Shown in pieces: positions 1 through 8,216 of a DNA stretch of 53,576 bases. The stretch's first letter is position 1. Each line of letters opens with the position of its first letter. The notes below the pieces were generated by a model that was not told the origin of the DNA, searched no databases, and was given only the letters and a program-made list of their open reading frames with translations. The position numbers were made by a program, and so were the translations under genes. The stretch is from contig JACQZX010000170.1 in the NCBI GenBank assembly GCA_016213665.1, positions 1 through 53,576 on the forward strand, in the 5' to 3' direction. Origin of the DNA: Actinomycetota bacterium. Its GTDB lineage: Bacteria; Actinomycetota; Acidimicrobiia; Acidimicrobiales; Ilumatobacteraceae.

Positions 1-249
1 GAGGCACGCGGTGCCGACGCCAACGGCGGGCGCAGCACTGTGATTGCAGGTGCCGCCGCGCCAACTGCCGATCTGGCTTCCGCGGTAGCAGCGGCTGTCG
101 TCTTTGCGCTGATCGAACATCGCTTGCCCGGTGGGGTGTACAGCACGGCCGATCCCGAGTTGCTCTCACTGGATCTGCTGCAAAGGGCGACGGCACTCGG
201 GGTGAGCGTCCAGGAGTTCACCGGCGTTGCGCGAGCGACCAGTTGGTAA
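1..249 (+). CDS. C-terminal end of a dehydrogenase-like protein (5' partial)
   Basis: The frame is open from the first base of the window to a TAA at 247-249, so the true start lies upstream. The 82 visible residues hold an alanine-rich helix (TADLASAVAAAVVFALIEH), then a PGGVYST turn and a final LLQRATALGVSVQEF segment. A Gly-Val turn followed by a short helix and a 'Gly-hydrophobic-x-hydrophobic' strand recalls the C-terminus of saccharopine-dehydrogenase-like NAD(P) proteins. This is family-level resemblance only, because the Rossmann half is outside the window. It is followed 23 bp later by a hydrolase gene on the same strand. Confidence 0.5.
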   Translation, partial: EARGADANGGRSTVIAGAAAPTADLASAVAAAVVFALIEHRLPGGVYSTADPELLSLDLLQRATALGVSVQEFTGVARATSW

Positions 250-272
250 CCGGTCGTTGGTAAGTTGCCGAG

Positions 273-1139
273 ATGACTTCTCCGTCGCCCGTTCGTCCTG
301 GCCCGGCCATTCCATGGCTGCCGCCGGGATTCACCATGGTGCTGCCCGGTCGCGGTGAGGTCTTCTACCGTCATCACCAGCACGCCGATCCTTCGGCCCC
401 GACAGCGCTATTGCTGCACGGTTGGACGGCGAGCGCCGATCTCCAGTTCTTCTCGGCGTACAAAGCGCTTGCCGAGCACTATTCGTTTGTCGCCATCGAC
501 CATCGCGGCCACGGCCGCGGTTTGCGCGGTGCCGAGAAGTTCGAACTGACCGATGCCGCCGACGACGCTGCCGCGCTCGTACAAGCACTCGAATTGGAGT
601 CGGTCGTCACCGTCGGCTACTCGATGGGTGGGCCGATCAGCATGCTGTTGGCCAAGCGGCATCCGGAACTTGTGCAGGCAATGGTCCTGCAAGCGACGGC
701 ACTCGAGTGGCGTGCCAGGTTCTACGAACGTCTTCAGTGGCGCACCGTTCACCTGCTCGGCCCACTGCTGCGGTCACACGCCTACCCGCGCTGGATGCGC
801 TGGGGTATCGGGCATGTTCTCGGCCGCAATCACCCGGTGCAGCAGTATGTGCCCTGGCTGGCCAGCGAGCTTCGGCGCAACGACACGTTCAACGTCGTAC
901 AAGCCGGCCAATCTCTCAGCAGGTACGACGCCCGCGAGTGGGCTCCCTCGTTGGGCAAGACGGCGTCATGTCTGATCACCACCCGCGACCGCCTGGTGAA
1001 GCCGCGCAAGCAGCGGGCCCTCGCCGATGCCCTGAACGCGCAGGTCATCGAGCTGTCCGACGACCACCTGGCGGCGTGGACATCGCCCGACGAGTTCGCC
1101 AAGACGACGGTTGAACTGATCCGCCGAGTCACCGGCTGA
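273..1139 (+). CDS. alpha/beta-fold hydrolase
   Basis: This 288-residue protein has the usual order of an alpha/beta hydrolase. An LLLHGWTAS oxyanion-hole loop comes at about residue 47, DHRGHGRG at about 76, and the nucleophile elbow GYSMGG with its serine near residue 116. A late acidic residue lies around TTRDRLV and the likely catalytic histidine in SDDHLAAW near the C-terminus. No signal peptide is seen, so it should be cytoplasmic. The ATG at 273 is used because it precedes the conserved core by a normal 40 residues. Substrate cannot be told from sequence. Family assignment is firm; the reaction (esterase, lipase or C-C hydrolase) is open. Confidence 0.9.
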   Translation: MTSPSPVRPGPAIPWLPPGFTMVLPGRGEVFYRHHQHADPSAPTALLLHGWTASADLQFFSAYKALAEHYSFVAIDHRGHGRGLRGAEKFELTDAADDAAALVQALELESVVTVGYSMGGPISMLLAKRHPELVQAMVLQATALEWRARFYERLQWRTVHLLGPLLRSHAYPRWMRWGIGHVLGRNHPVQQYVPWLASELRRNDTFNVVQAGQSLSRYDAREWAPSLGKTASCLITTRDRLVKPRKQRALADALNAQVIELSDDHLAAWTSPDEFAKTTVELIRRVTG

Positions 1140-1163
1140 GGTCCGGTCCCCGCCTTAGCGCCG

Positions 1164-1183
1164 GGCCGAGCTGTTACTCGGCC
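1164..1183. terminator. candidate bidirectional hairpin between convergent genes
   Basis: A perfect 7-bp inverted repeat, GGCCGAG and CTCGGCC, encloses a 6-nt loop. It sits between the convergent hydrolase and DUF1003 genes and overlaps the DUF1003 stop codon. Neither strand has a clear T-run after it, so it is a weak terminator candidate. Confidence 0.35.
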
Positions 1184-1683
1184 TTCTGGCGATTTGTCTC
1201 GATTTCGTCGAGGCGGGCGGTCATCGCCTCGATCGCCTCTGTGAGCCGATCGAGATGCTCGCCCATCTCGCCGGTGGTGGCAACATCGGCGAGCGAGAGG
1301 CGCACGCTGGCGATCTCGCGGGCGAGGAACTCTGTGTCGGCCTGCGTGCGTTCGACGACGAGGCGATCGTTGTCGGTGGTGGTGCGGTCGCGCTGCTCTT
1401 GTCGATTCTGCGCGAGAAGTATCAGCGGTGCGGCATAGGCGGCTTGCAATGAGAGCAGCAGGGTGAGGCCGACGAACTGCCATTCATCGAACTGCCACGA
1501 AGCGGGGCCGAGGACGTTCCACGCCACCCACGCGACACAGAACACGCTTTGGTAGATCAGGAATCGGGCCGTGCCGATGAAACGAGCGATGCTCTCGCTG
1601 AACTGGCCGAAGGCGTCGGGGTCGTAGTGCACTCCGATGCGGCGGCGCTGGCGAGGCGTGGTGAGATCTTCCCGGCGCTTCAT
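1174..1683 (-). CDS. DUF1003 membrane protein
   Basis: A 169-residue protein with a basic N-terminus, two hydrophobic segments (around FLIYQSVFCVAWVAWNVL and WQFVGLTLLLSLQAAYAAPLILL) and a charged C-terminal coiled coil after AQNRQEQRD. This is the standard DUF1003 layout, whose function is unknown. The start at 1683 is favoured because ATG overlaps the stop of the MgtE-N/CBS gene as ATGA, which suggests translational coupling. A DUF1003 gene next to an MgtE-N-domain gene is a recurrent actinobacterial pairing, so the two products probably act together at the membrane, perhaps in divalent-cation handling. That role is inference. Confidence 0.88.
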   Translation of the reverse strand: MKRREDLTTPRQRRRIGVHYDPDAFGQFSESIARFIGTARFLIYQSVFCVAWVAWNVLGPASWQFDEWQFVGLTLLLSLQAAYAAPLILLAQNRQEQRDRTTTDNDRLVVERTQADTEFLAREIASVRLSLADVATTGEMGEHLDRLTEAIEAMTARLDEIETNRQKAE

Positions 1684-2921
1684 CGGGACACCGCCGCTGC
1701 TGTCACCCGCCTGCGTTGGCGCCAACCGGTCGGCAAGGTGCGGTCGAGCACATCGTCGACCGTTATCGCGCCGAGCAGACGCCCGGCGTCGTCGCAAACG
1801 CCGACCGACAACAGGTTGTAGCTGGCCAAACGTTCGGCGACCTCGTGCTCGAGGATTTCGGGAGTGATAGTCGGCTCCTGTTCGACACAGCGACCCAACT
1901 CCATCGAAGGTGGCTCTCGCAACAGGCGCTGAAAGTGCACTACACCCAGGTAACGCCCGGTCGGCGGCTTGTAGGGCGGCTGCACCACGAACACCTGCGC
2001 CGCGATGCTCACCAGCCATTCCGGATCGCGAATCGTGGCCAAGGCTTCCGCGACGGTCGCCTGCGACCCGAGGATGACGATGTCGGGGGTCATCAGAGCG
2101 CCGGCAGTGCCTTCGTCGTAGGCGAGCAGGCGGCGCATGACATCGGCATCTTCGGCATCCATCGCATCGAGCACACGCGTTCGCTGTTCGCCCGGCATTT
2201 CCACTAGCAAGTCGGCGAGGTCGTCGTACTCCATCTCCTCGAGAACGCTGACAACACGCTCGATGTCGAGCCCTTCGATGATGCGCAGTTGCTCGGCTTC
2301 GGGTAGCTCCTCGAGCAGGTCGGCAAGGCGCTCGTCGTCCATCGCTTCCGCCAACTGCTTGCGCTGGTGGATAGGCAACGAGCGGACCACACTGGCAACG
2401 TCGCTGGGGTGCATGTCGCGCAGGCGGGCGGCTTCCGCCGACATCTCGGTGGCATCGCCGGAGTGGAACAGGGTCGGAAGTTGGCTGATGTCGACAAGGC
2501 GGAACACCGGTCGACGGCCGAGGGTGTTGCGGGTACCGAGGCGCACCTTGGCCGGCTCCCACCACGTCTGTTTGCCGTCGGTGGCCTGACGTAGCGCGAC
2601 ATCGCTCACCGTCTCGTCGCCGATCTTGCGGTCGATGATGTCGCGGGCGACGAGCAGTTCGCCGGGGCGTGGCTTGAAGGGATTGAGGTCGACATCCCAA
2701 CTCCGCAGACGGGCACCTTCGTTGTCGAGCGTGGCGATGCGCCCGGCGTTGACGAAGATTCGCCGGCGCTGGCTGCTGGCGACGAAACCGAGCACTCGGG
2801 GAGTTCCGCCGCGCGTGCCTGGAATGATGACGATGTCGTCGAGACGACCGATGGCGGCACCGCCGGCGTCGAGCAACGGCAGGCGCATGATTCGAAATGC
2901 GTAGATCAGGTCGCCGGCCAT
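1680..2921 (-). CDS. MgtE N-terminal domain plus CBS-pair protein, no transporter domain
   Basis: A 413-residue soluble protein. Residues about 10-130 form a PRC-barrel-like region (RLPLLDAGGAAIGRLDDIVI, then a second similar half). Residues about 150-280 match the MgtE N-terminal helical superfamily (MHPSDVASVVRSLP, LLEELPEAEQLRIIEGL, LLVEMPGEQRTRVLDAM). Residues about 280-400 are two CBS motifs ending in GAITVDDVLD. The five-helix MgtE channel domain is absent, so this is probably a regulatory or sensory subunit rather than a Mg2+ channel. It precedes the DUF1003 gene with a 4-bp overlap. Confidence 0.9.
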   Translation of the reverse strand: MAGDLIYAFRIMRLPLLDAGGAAIGRLDDIVIIPGTRGGTPRVLGFVASSQRRRIFVNAGRIATLDNEGARLRSWDVDLNPFKPRPGELLVARDIIDRKIGDETVSDVALRQATDGKQTWWEPAKVRLGTRNTLGRRPVFRLVDISQLPTLFHSGDATEMSAEAARLRDMHPSDVASVVRSLPIHQRKQLAEAMDDERLADLLEELPEAEQLRIIEGLDIERVVSVLEEMEYDDLADLLVEMPGEQRTRVLDAMDAEDADVMRRLLAYDEGTAGALMTPDIVILGSQATVAEALATIRDPEWLVSIAAQVFVVQPPYKPPTGRYLGVVHFQRLLREPPSMELGRCVEQEPTITPEILEHEVAERLASYNLLSVGVCDDAGRLLGAITVDDVLDRTLPTGWRQRRRVTAAAVSR

Positions 2922-2956
2922 CGCGCCAGGCTACCCCTGCACGCACTTTGAAGTAG

Positions 2957-3943
2957 TTAGGCGAACACCCGCGAAAGCACGCTGCCGGCCAACGACACCG
3001 CTTCGAGATCGTGAGCGTCGGGCATGTTGCAAACGATGCCGTCGAGTCCTGCGTCGAGCAACTCGTGCACCCTGGCCGCAATCTCGTCGGCGTCGCCAAC
3101 GAGGAACATTTCCTTGACCCTCGCCTGGACTTCCGCCGGCAACTGCTCGATCGGCACACCGCCGAGGCGAACGCTCTGTTTGGCGAGCGCCTCCTCCATC
3201 GTGTGTCCGACGATCAACGTGGCCAGCTTGGTCCTGCAGATTTCCGCTGGTGCACGGCCGAGGCGCTCGCAGTGTTCGTCGAGCACGTCCATCAGGTGCC
3301 GCACCTGGGTGGCCCCACCGAACACGTTGCAGGCGTCGGCGTATTGCGCGACCATGCGCAACGTCTTGCGCTCGCCACTGCCGCCGATCAGGATCGGTGG
3401 GCCACCTGCCTGGATCGGTTTGGGCACGTTGAGAGCGTCCGTGACCTTGAACCACTTGCCGTCGAACGTGGTGGTGTCGTTCACGAACATGCTCTTCGCG
3501 ATCTGCAGCCCTTCCTCCAACTTCTCGAATCGATCGGTAAACGACCCGAACTCGATGCCGTATTCGGCGTGCTCCTTCTCGAACCATCCGGCGCCGATGC
3601 CCCAGATCGCTCGCCCGCGGGAGATCACGTCAAGGCAGGTCACGGTCTTGGCGAGCAACGCTGGATTGCGGTAGGTCATTCCACCCACCATGCAGCCGAG
3701 ACGGACGGTGTGGGTGCACGCGGCCAGCGCCGACAGCAGCGTGTATGCCTCGAACATGTTCTCGTTCGGCTGGCCGAGGAAGGGCAGTTGGTAGAAGTGA
3801 TCCATCACGAAGACACTGTCGAAGCCGCCTTCCTCCGCCGTGACCGCGATGTCGGTGAGGCGCTCGAACAGATCGCCGGGGGCAACGCCTGGAAAGGTGA
3901 AGGAAGGAATCTGGAGACCCATGCGAATGTTGGGATTGGACAT
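2957..3943 (-). CDS. LLM-class (F420-type) flavin/deazaflavin-dependent oxidoreductase
   Basis: A 328-residue TIM-barrel protein of the bacterial luciferase-like family. Typical family segments are MGLQIPSFTFPG at the N-terminus, GFDSVFVMDHF at about 40, the GCMVGGMTYRNPALLAKTV stretch at about 82, and WGIGAGWFEKEHAEYG at about 113, with GGPPILIGGSGERKTL in the second half. In actinobacteria close relatives mostly use coenzyme F420, which is inferred here from family. Substrate is unknown. The gene stands alone, divergent from the Trp-rich membrane protein gene. Confidence is high for the family and moderate for the cofactor. Confidence 0.9.
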   Translation of the reverse strand: MSNPNIRMGLQIPSFTFPGVAPGDLFERLTDIAVTAEEGGFDSVFVMDHFYQLPFLGQPNENMFEAYTLLSALAACTHTVRLGCMVGGMTYRNPALLAKTVTCLDVISRGRAIWGIGAGWFEKEHAEYGIEFGSFTDRFEKLEEGLQIAKSMFVNDTTTFDGKWFKVTDALNVPKPIQAGGPPILIGGSGERKTLRMVAQYADACNVFGGATQVRHLMDVLDEHCERLGRAPAEICRTKLATLIVGHTMEEALAKQSVRLGGVPIEQLPAEVQARVKEMFLVGDADEIAARVHELLDAGLDGIVCNMPDAHDLEAVSLAGSVLSRVFA

Positions 3944-4036
3944 GTTGCGACCTTAGGACGCGCGTGAAGAGCCGAGTCGTTTCGCAGGCTTGTGCAATTG
4001 TGTAATGTGAGTGCCAGTCACCGAAAGGTGGAGGCA

Positions 4037-6070
4037 ATGCGCAGGATCAAGACCCGTTTGATTGTTGCCGCAGCCCTGACCGCTGCCGTGGTGGTCGGTG
4101 GTGGCCAGGCCGCGGCAGCGGCCTCACCGGCGAGTAGCGGTGTGTGCGCGCAGCGACCCGCCGCCCCGCCCATTCCGGGCGAGTTCGTCGTGCAGGACTT
4201 CGTGGTGTTCGTCGACTCGGCCGGAGTCATGTGGTTCAAACTCTTCCCGGTGACCCCGTGGGGGGCGACTCCTCCCAGCGAGTGGTTCTCCGACTACGTA
4301 CAGGTGACCGTGCAGGAGCCGGGCGCCGAGTTCCCGACGTTCTTCGGTTTCCAGACACACGCCGGGCGAGCGGAGACTTACTCGGGATCGGGAGCAACCG
4401 TCGGACCCCCCATCGAGGGGTACATCATGAACGATGGTGCCCTGCTGTTCAACAGTGGGTTGCGGTACGCCGGCGGCTCATTGAATGTGAACCTCAACTC
4501 TGGATACCTGCCCACCGAGCAAGGAAAGTTCCAGAACAGCACCTCCGACCGGGTGGTCGAAGCCGCAGAAATCCCCACGTCCGACGATGCTGTGCACTTC
4601 GATGACGAGTTCCCGGTCTACGACCTGACCACCGGCACGCCGGTGGACCCTCCCGTGGTCGTCGTGGAGACGACCACCACCTCGCCGCCGACGGTGACCA
4701 CCGAACCCGCAACAGTCACGACCCAGCCGACGACCCAGGAACGTCCGCGGCAGACGACGACAACGCGGCGCGAGACGTGCTGGTGGTGCTGGGCGATCGT
4801 GCTGCTCTTCGTTGCGTTCCTGCTGTGCGTGCTGTGGACTTGGTTGAAGACCTACGAGTGGTGGACGTGCTGGCTGCCGTGGTTCCTCGTGATCTTCATC
4901 TGGGTTCCGTTCTTCTTCGCCGGCGCGTGGTGGTGGCGGCCGGCTTGGTGGTGGGTGCCGCTACTCGGCTGGTTCCCGATCATCGTCGGCTACGCGTGGT
5001 ACTGGGCACGGCACCGGTCTTGGTGGCGACCCTGGCATTGGTATCTGGTTGGCGGCTACCTGATTGCCGCGGGAATTGCCGCCGTCATCGTCGGCGATCC
5101 CGAGTGGGGCCTGCTCTTCCCCGTCTTCTGGCTGCCCTGGGTCGCGTTCTACATGTGGTACCGGGCGCGACGGCAACCGTGGTGGCGACAGTGGATGTAT
5201 CTGCTGTTCGGTGCCTACACCGCCTGGATCTTCGTGTGGGTCGTGTGGCTCACCCTGTGGTGGGCGTGGTGGCTACCGGTGGTGTTCGTGGCCATGTCAG
5301 GGTGGTGGTTCGCCACCCACGGCCATACCTGGTCGCAGATCAACCGCTCGAAGTGGTGCTGGTTGATTCCGTTCGCACTCCTGCCCTTCTTTGCCTGGTG
5401 GATTCCGCTGTGGGAGCCGTGGTGGTGCTTCATCATCGCCATCTTCCTGGTCGAGACGTTGCTCTGCTTCGCCTTCACCAACTTCAGAACTGAAACATGG
5501 TGGACCTGGTGGCTGCCGTTGTTCATCGTGGTCTTCGTCTGGGTGCCGTTCCTGCTCGCCGGGCTGTGGTTCTTCCGCCCGGCGTGGTGGGGTTGGGCGC
5601 TTGTTCCGTGGTTCGTTGCCATCCCCGCGTACACCTATTGGTGGGCGCGGCGGAGGTCGTGGTGGAAGCCGTGGATGTGGTTCCCGGTCGCTGGCTATCT
5701 GCTCGCCGCGGGAATTGCCGCCGTCATCGTCGGCAATCCGGAATGGGGCCTGCTCTTCCCCGTGTTCTGGCTGCCCTGGGTCGGTCTCTATGTCTGGTAC
5801 CGGGCGCGGCGGCAACCTTGGTGGCAGCCGTGGATGTTCCTGCTGTTCGCCGGCTTCGCAGCCTGGATCCTTGTCTGGGTCGTTTGGCAGACCCCGTGGT
5901 GGGGTTGGTGGTTCCCGATCGTCTTCGTGCTCTTCGCCGGTTGGTGGTTCTTCAGCCACGGCTACGACCTCGTGACCGTTCGGCACAAGTTGTGCTGGAT
6001 ACTTCCGTGGGCCACTCTCCCGTGGCTGTGCTACATGGTTGCCTTGGAGTGCGTGGTCACCACTGGCTAG
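4037..6070 (+). CDS. secreted-domain plus extremely tryptophan-rich duplicated membrane protein
   Basis: The start at 4037 is preferred over an in-frame upstream ATG at 3992 because AGGTGGAG lies just before it and a clean signal peptide follows (basic MRRIKTR, then an Ala/Val core ending AAAAAS). Residues about 35-205 form an extracytoplasmic domain of no known family. A Thr/Pro-rich linker follows, then about 430 residues of membrane segments packed with tryptophan (about 80 by hand count, near 19 percent). This region is a tandem duplication with a 213-residue period. Basic RARRQPWW and RRRSWWKPW loops separate the segments. Function is unknown. A GTGA-7-TCAC inverted repeat lies just upstream at 4007-4021. 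Confidence 0.85.
   Translation: MRRIKTRLIVAAALTAAVVVGGGQAAAAASPASSGVCAQRPAAPPIPGEFVVQDFVVFVDSAGVMWFKLFPVTPWGATPPSEWFSDYVQVTVQEPGAEFPTFFGFQTHAGRAETYSGSGATVGPPIEGYIMNDGALLFNSGLRYAGGSLNVNLNSGYLPTEQGKFQNSTSDRVVEAAEIPTSDDAVHFDDEFPVYDLTTGTPVDPPVVVVETTTTSPPTVTTEPATVTTQPTTQERPRQTTTTRRETCWWCWAIVLLFVAFLLCVLWTWLKTYEWWTCWLPWFLVIFIWVPFFFAGAWWWRPAWWWVPLLGWFPIIVGYAWYWARHRSWWRPWHWYLVGGYLIAAGIAAVIVGDPEWGLLFPVFWLPWVAFYMWYRARRQPWWRQWMYLLFGAYTAWIFVWVVWLTLWWAWWLPVVFVAMSGWWFATHGHTWSQINRSKWCWLIPFALLPFFAWWIPLWEPWWCFIIAIFLVETLLCFAFTNFRTETWWTWWLPLFIVVFVWVPFLLAGLWFFRPAWWGWALVPWFVAIPAYTYWWARRRSWWKPWMWFPVAGYLLAAGIAAVIVGNPEWGLLFPVFWLPWVGLYVWYRARRQPWWQPWMFLLFAGFAAWILVWVVWQTPWWGWWFPIVFVLFAGWWFFSHGYDLVTVRHKLCWILPWATLPWLCYMVALECVVTTG
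4775..6060 (+). repeat. two tandem 639-bp units inside the Trp-rich gene
   Basis: Matching points lie 639 bp (213 codons) apart: the TGG pair at 4859 against 5498, the TGC at 4787 against 5426, and the gggaattgcc stretch at 5071 against 5710. Unit 1 is about 4775-5413 and unit 2 about 5414-6060. The best conserved block encodes AAGIAAVIVG followed by PEWGLLFPVFWLPW in both copies and is nearly identical at the nucleotide level. This suggests a fairly recent duplication or gene conversion. Confidence 0.9.
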
Positions 6071-6097
6071 TGCAACCGCCGTGGCACACTGCAAGCC

Positions 6098-6286
6098 ATG
6101 ACAATTGAAGTGATGGCCTGTCCGCGTTGCGGGGCCTCGGCAAGCCAAAGGTTCTACGGACCATGCGAGTCGTGCCGCGGCCAACTACGTGCGATCTTTC
6201 ATGGGGAGGGCCGCGACATCGTCGTTGCTGAGTATGTGCCGAAGATGAACGTCACCCCCAACGCCGTCGCGCTCAAGGACGACTGA
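6098..6286 (+). CDS. small zinc-ribbon protein
   Basis: A 62-residue protein starting MTIEVMACPRCG with a second CESC knuckle at about residue 28. The four cysteines in CxxC...CxxC spacing are a zinc-ribbon signature. The remaining C-terminal half has no further cysteine. It sits 27 bp after the Trp-rich gene and 15 bp before the kinase-like gene on the same strand, so it may be cotranscribed with either. Function is not known. Its small size suggests a structural or nucleic-acid or protein-binding role, which is inference. Confidence 0.7.
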   Translation: MTIEVMACPRCGASASQRFYGPCESCRGQLRAIFHGEGRDIVVAEYVPKMNVTPNAVALKDD

Positions 6287-6301
6287 AAGTACGGTCTGGA
6301 C

Positions 6302-7144
6302 GTGGCCGGCGTTGCGCTTTCAACTGCGACGTACCGTGAGTTGTTGCCGGGCGGCTATCGCAACCAGGTGTGGAAGGTCCGTTCCGGTCGCCGTTGGCTG
6401 ATCGAGAAGCGTTACGTCGAGGATCCCGGCGAGCCCAACCCGATGTATCCAAACCTGCCCGATCATGAGGCGGCGGCACTCGCCACTCTTGGGCCGCGTG
6501 CACTCTCACCGCAACTCGTCGAACGCGCGCCCGACGCGATCAGCTATTGGTTCGTACCCGGCACGATGTGGCGCAGGGGAGTGTCCGAGGTGGCTGATCT
6601 GCTGCACGCTGTTCATTCCGGTCCGGCGCCGCATGGCCTGCGTAGGTTGTGCGTGTCTGCGCAAGCGGCGTGCGCGCACGGCGATGAGATGGCGAAGGCG
6701 GTTCCATCTAGCGCGACTCGCGAGCTGCGAGCTTGCCGTCCGGTTGACGCCGACGCGGCCGCGGTGCAACGAATTTCGCTGGTGCACACCGACTGCGGGC
6801 CCGGGAACATCGTTCGTTCGCGACACGGATTGGTGCTCATCGATTGGCAGTGTCCGGGCCTTGGCGACCCAGTGGAGGACATTGCTTGTTTCGCCTCGCC
6901 GGCGATGATGATTCTCTACGGATTTCGACCCCACACGGCCGCAGCCGTCGACCGGTTTCTGACCTCCTACGCTGACCGCGTCACCGTCGATCGCTACCGT
7001 CGACAAGGCCCCGCGTGGCACTATCGCATCGGCGCCTACTGCGTCTGGCGTGCAGATCGACTCGCCCGTCGGCTTCCCGATGTCGCCGCCCGTTATCGGG
7101 CCGCGCTCGCCGCCGAAATCGCCCTCATCAAGAGATGGCCGTGA
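6302..7144 (+). CDS. aminoglycoside-phosphotransferase-family (APH) kinase-like protein
   Basis: A 280-residue protein starting at GTG 6302. The C-terminal lobe carries the APH catalytic loop HTDCGPGNI at about residue 160 (Asp as catalytic base, Asn for metal) and the IDWQCPGLGDP motif at about 180, equivalent to DFG. The N-lobe has GGYRNQVWKV in place of a P-loop and a lysine in LIEKRY. Members phosphorylate small molecules such as choline, homoserine or antibiotics. Nothing here identifies the substrate. It overlaps the start of the next gene by 10 bp, so the two are probably cotranslated. Confidence 0.85.
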   Translation: MAGVALSTATYRELLPGGYRNQVWKVRSGRRWLIEKRYVEDPGEPNPMYPNLPDHEAAALATLGPRALSPQLVERAPDAISYWFVPGTMWRRGVSEVADLLHAVHSGPAPHGLRRLCVSAQAACAHGDEMAKAVPSSATRELRACRPVDADAAAVQRISLVHTDCGPGNIVRSRHGLVLIDWQCPGLGDPVEDIACFASPAMMILYGFRPHTAAAVDRFLTSYADRVTVDRYRRQGPAWHYRIGAYCVWRADRLARRLPDVAARYRAALAAEIALIKRWP

Positions 7145-8103
7145 AGCAGACGCCCGTGAAGCAGACGGCCGTGAAGCAGATCGGTTTGCACGTGCACAGC
7201 TTCTCGCTGCGCTACCAGTTCCGATACCACCAACTGACTCGCTATGACGTGTTCGACTACATCGACGAGATGGCTCAGCGCGGTTTCACCGGCGTCAATG
7301 TCTCGGCCAACGGCGTTGGCTATCGCGATCTCGGCGGCACCACCGCCGGACACTTCGCGGCCGTCAGCGACGCCCTCGCTGCACGTGGGATACGACTGGA
7401 ACTCGACACCAGCGACACGAGCGTCGACAACATGTCCACGATGTTGCGCGTGGCCGCGGCGTGCGGTGCCGACACGTTGCGCACCTACACCAAGTACTCC
7501 GCTCCGCTGTCAGAGGTAATCGGGTGGACGGTCCGCGATCTGCGTGCGATCGCGCCGCTGGCTGCCGACCTGGGCGTGTTGGTGGTGTTGGAGAACCACG
7601 AGGATTTCACCGGCCCGGTGCTCGCCGAAATCCTCGGAGCTGTCGATCATGCGAGCGTGCGCGCGCTGTACGACTACGGCAACAGTCAGATGGTCGGCGA
7701 AGATCCGTTGGCGGCCCTGGCGGCGATGGCACCCTTCATCGAACGGGTACACGCCAAGGACCACGTACTGTTGCGCGGACCCGACGGTGCGCTGGTGCAA
7801 GGCGTACCGTTCGGAAGCGGTCGACTACCGGTAGCCGAGATCACCGATCGCCTGTATGCGGCTGGCGTTCGGCGGTTCTGTTTCGAGAACGTGTGGAGCT
7901 ATACGGCGCCACTCAAGTGCGCGACAGACGAGCTGCCGGCGACGGAGTGTTTCCGGTTCGATGAGCCCGGGCGATACCTGGTGGGCGACAGATTGCCGGC
8001 GACGAGTGCGGTAAGCGAGGAACGAGTGGCGTTCGATGACGGTCTGCGTGCCTTCCTGGAGATGCTGGAATCTCGCGGGTATCAGGTGCAGGCCGGCCGA
8101 TAG
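7135..8103 (+). CDS. sugar phosphate isomerase/epimerase-like TIM-barrel protein
   Basis: With the ATG at 7135 the protein has 322 residues. It contains Xylose-isomerase-like TIM-barrel segments: IGLHVHSFSLRYQF at the N-terminus, GVLVVLENHEDF (metal-ligand glutamate) in the middle, ALYDYGNSQM, and VHAKDHVL with a ligand-type histidine, then FCFENVWSY. Such proteins are divalent-metal isomerases or epimerases of small sugars or polyols. The first codons consist of three imperfect 15-bp repeats, each with an in-frame GTG, so the exact start is uncertain (7135, or a GTG within the repeats). It overlaps the kinase-like gene by 10 bp. Confidence 0.85.
   Translation: MAVKQTPVKQTAVKQIGLHVHSFSLRYQFRYHQLTRYDVFDYIDEMAQRGFTGVNVSANGVGYRDLGGTTAGHFAAVSDALAARGIRLELDTSDTSVDNMSTMLRVAAACGADTLRTYTKYSAPLSEVIGWTVRDLRAIAPLAADLGVLVVLENHEDFTGPVLAEILGAVDHASVRALYDYGNSQMVGEDPLAALAAMAPFIERVHAKDHVLLRGPDGALVQGVPFGSGRLPVAEITDRLYAAGVRRFCFENVWSYTAPLKCATDELPATECFRFDEPGRYLVGDRLPATSAVSEERVAFDDGLRAFLEMLESRGYQVQAGR
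7138..7182 (+). repeat. three 15-bp tandem repeats at a gene start
   Basis: Units 7138-7152, 7153-7167 and 7168-7182 read gccgtgaagcagacg with one to three changes. Each contains an in-frame GTG and they encode VKQT, VKQT and VKQI-like peptides before the conserved protein begins. Confidence 0.85.
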
Positions 8104-8121
8104 CCTGGCAGCCGCCACAAC

Positions 8122-8194
8122 GGGGACGTAGCTCAGTTGGCAGAGCGCTACCTTTGCAAGGTAGATGTCAGGGGTTCGATTCCCCTCGTCTCCA
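8122..8194 (+). tRNA. tRNA-Ala (TGC)
   Basis: A 73-nt cloverleaf. Acceptor GGGGACG pairs with CGTCTCC (one G-T wobble), the D arm is gctcagttggcagagc, and the anticodon stem CTACC/GGTAG encloses loop TTTGCAA with anticodon TGC. The T arm is caggggTTCGATtcccctc-like, and the discriminator is A. CCA is not encoded. Confidence 0.95.
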
Positions 8195-8216
8195 CACTCG
8201 TCGCTCGGGTGGCGTC

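Noticed and set aside
1174-3159. A single 661-residue minus-strand protein
   Set aside because: Only its last 169 residues are a real protein (DUF1003); the rest is the MgtE-N/CBS gene read in the wrong frame.
4007-4021. GTGA-7-TCAC before the Trp-rich gene as a Crp operator
   Set aside because: The spacer is one base longer than the Crp consensus; kept only as an inverted repeat note.
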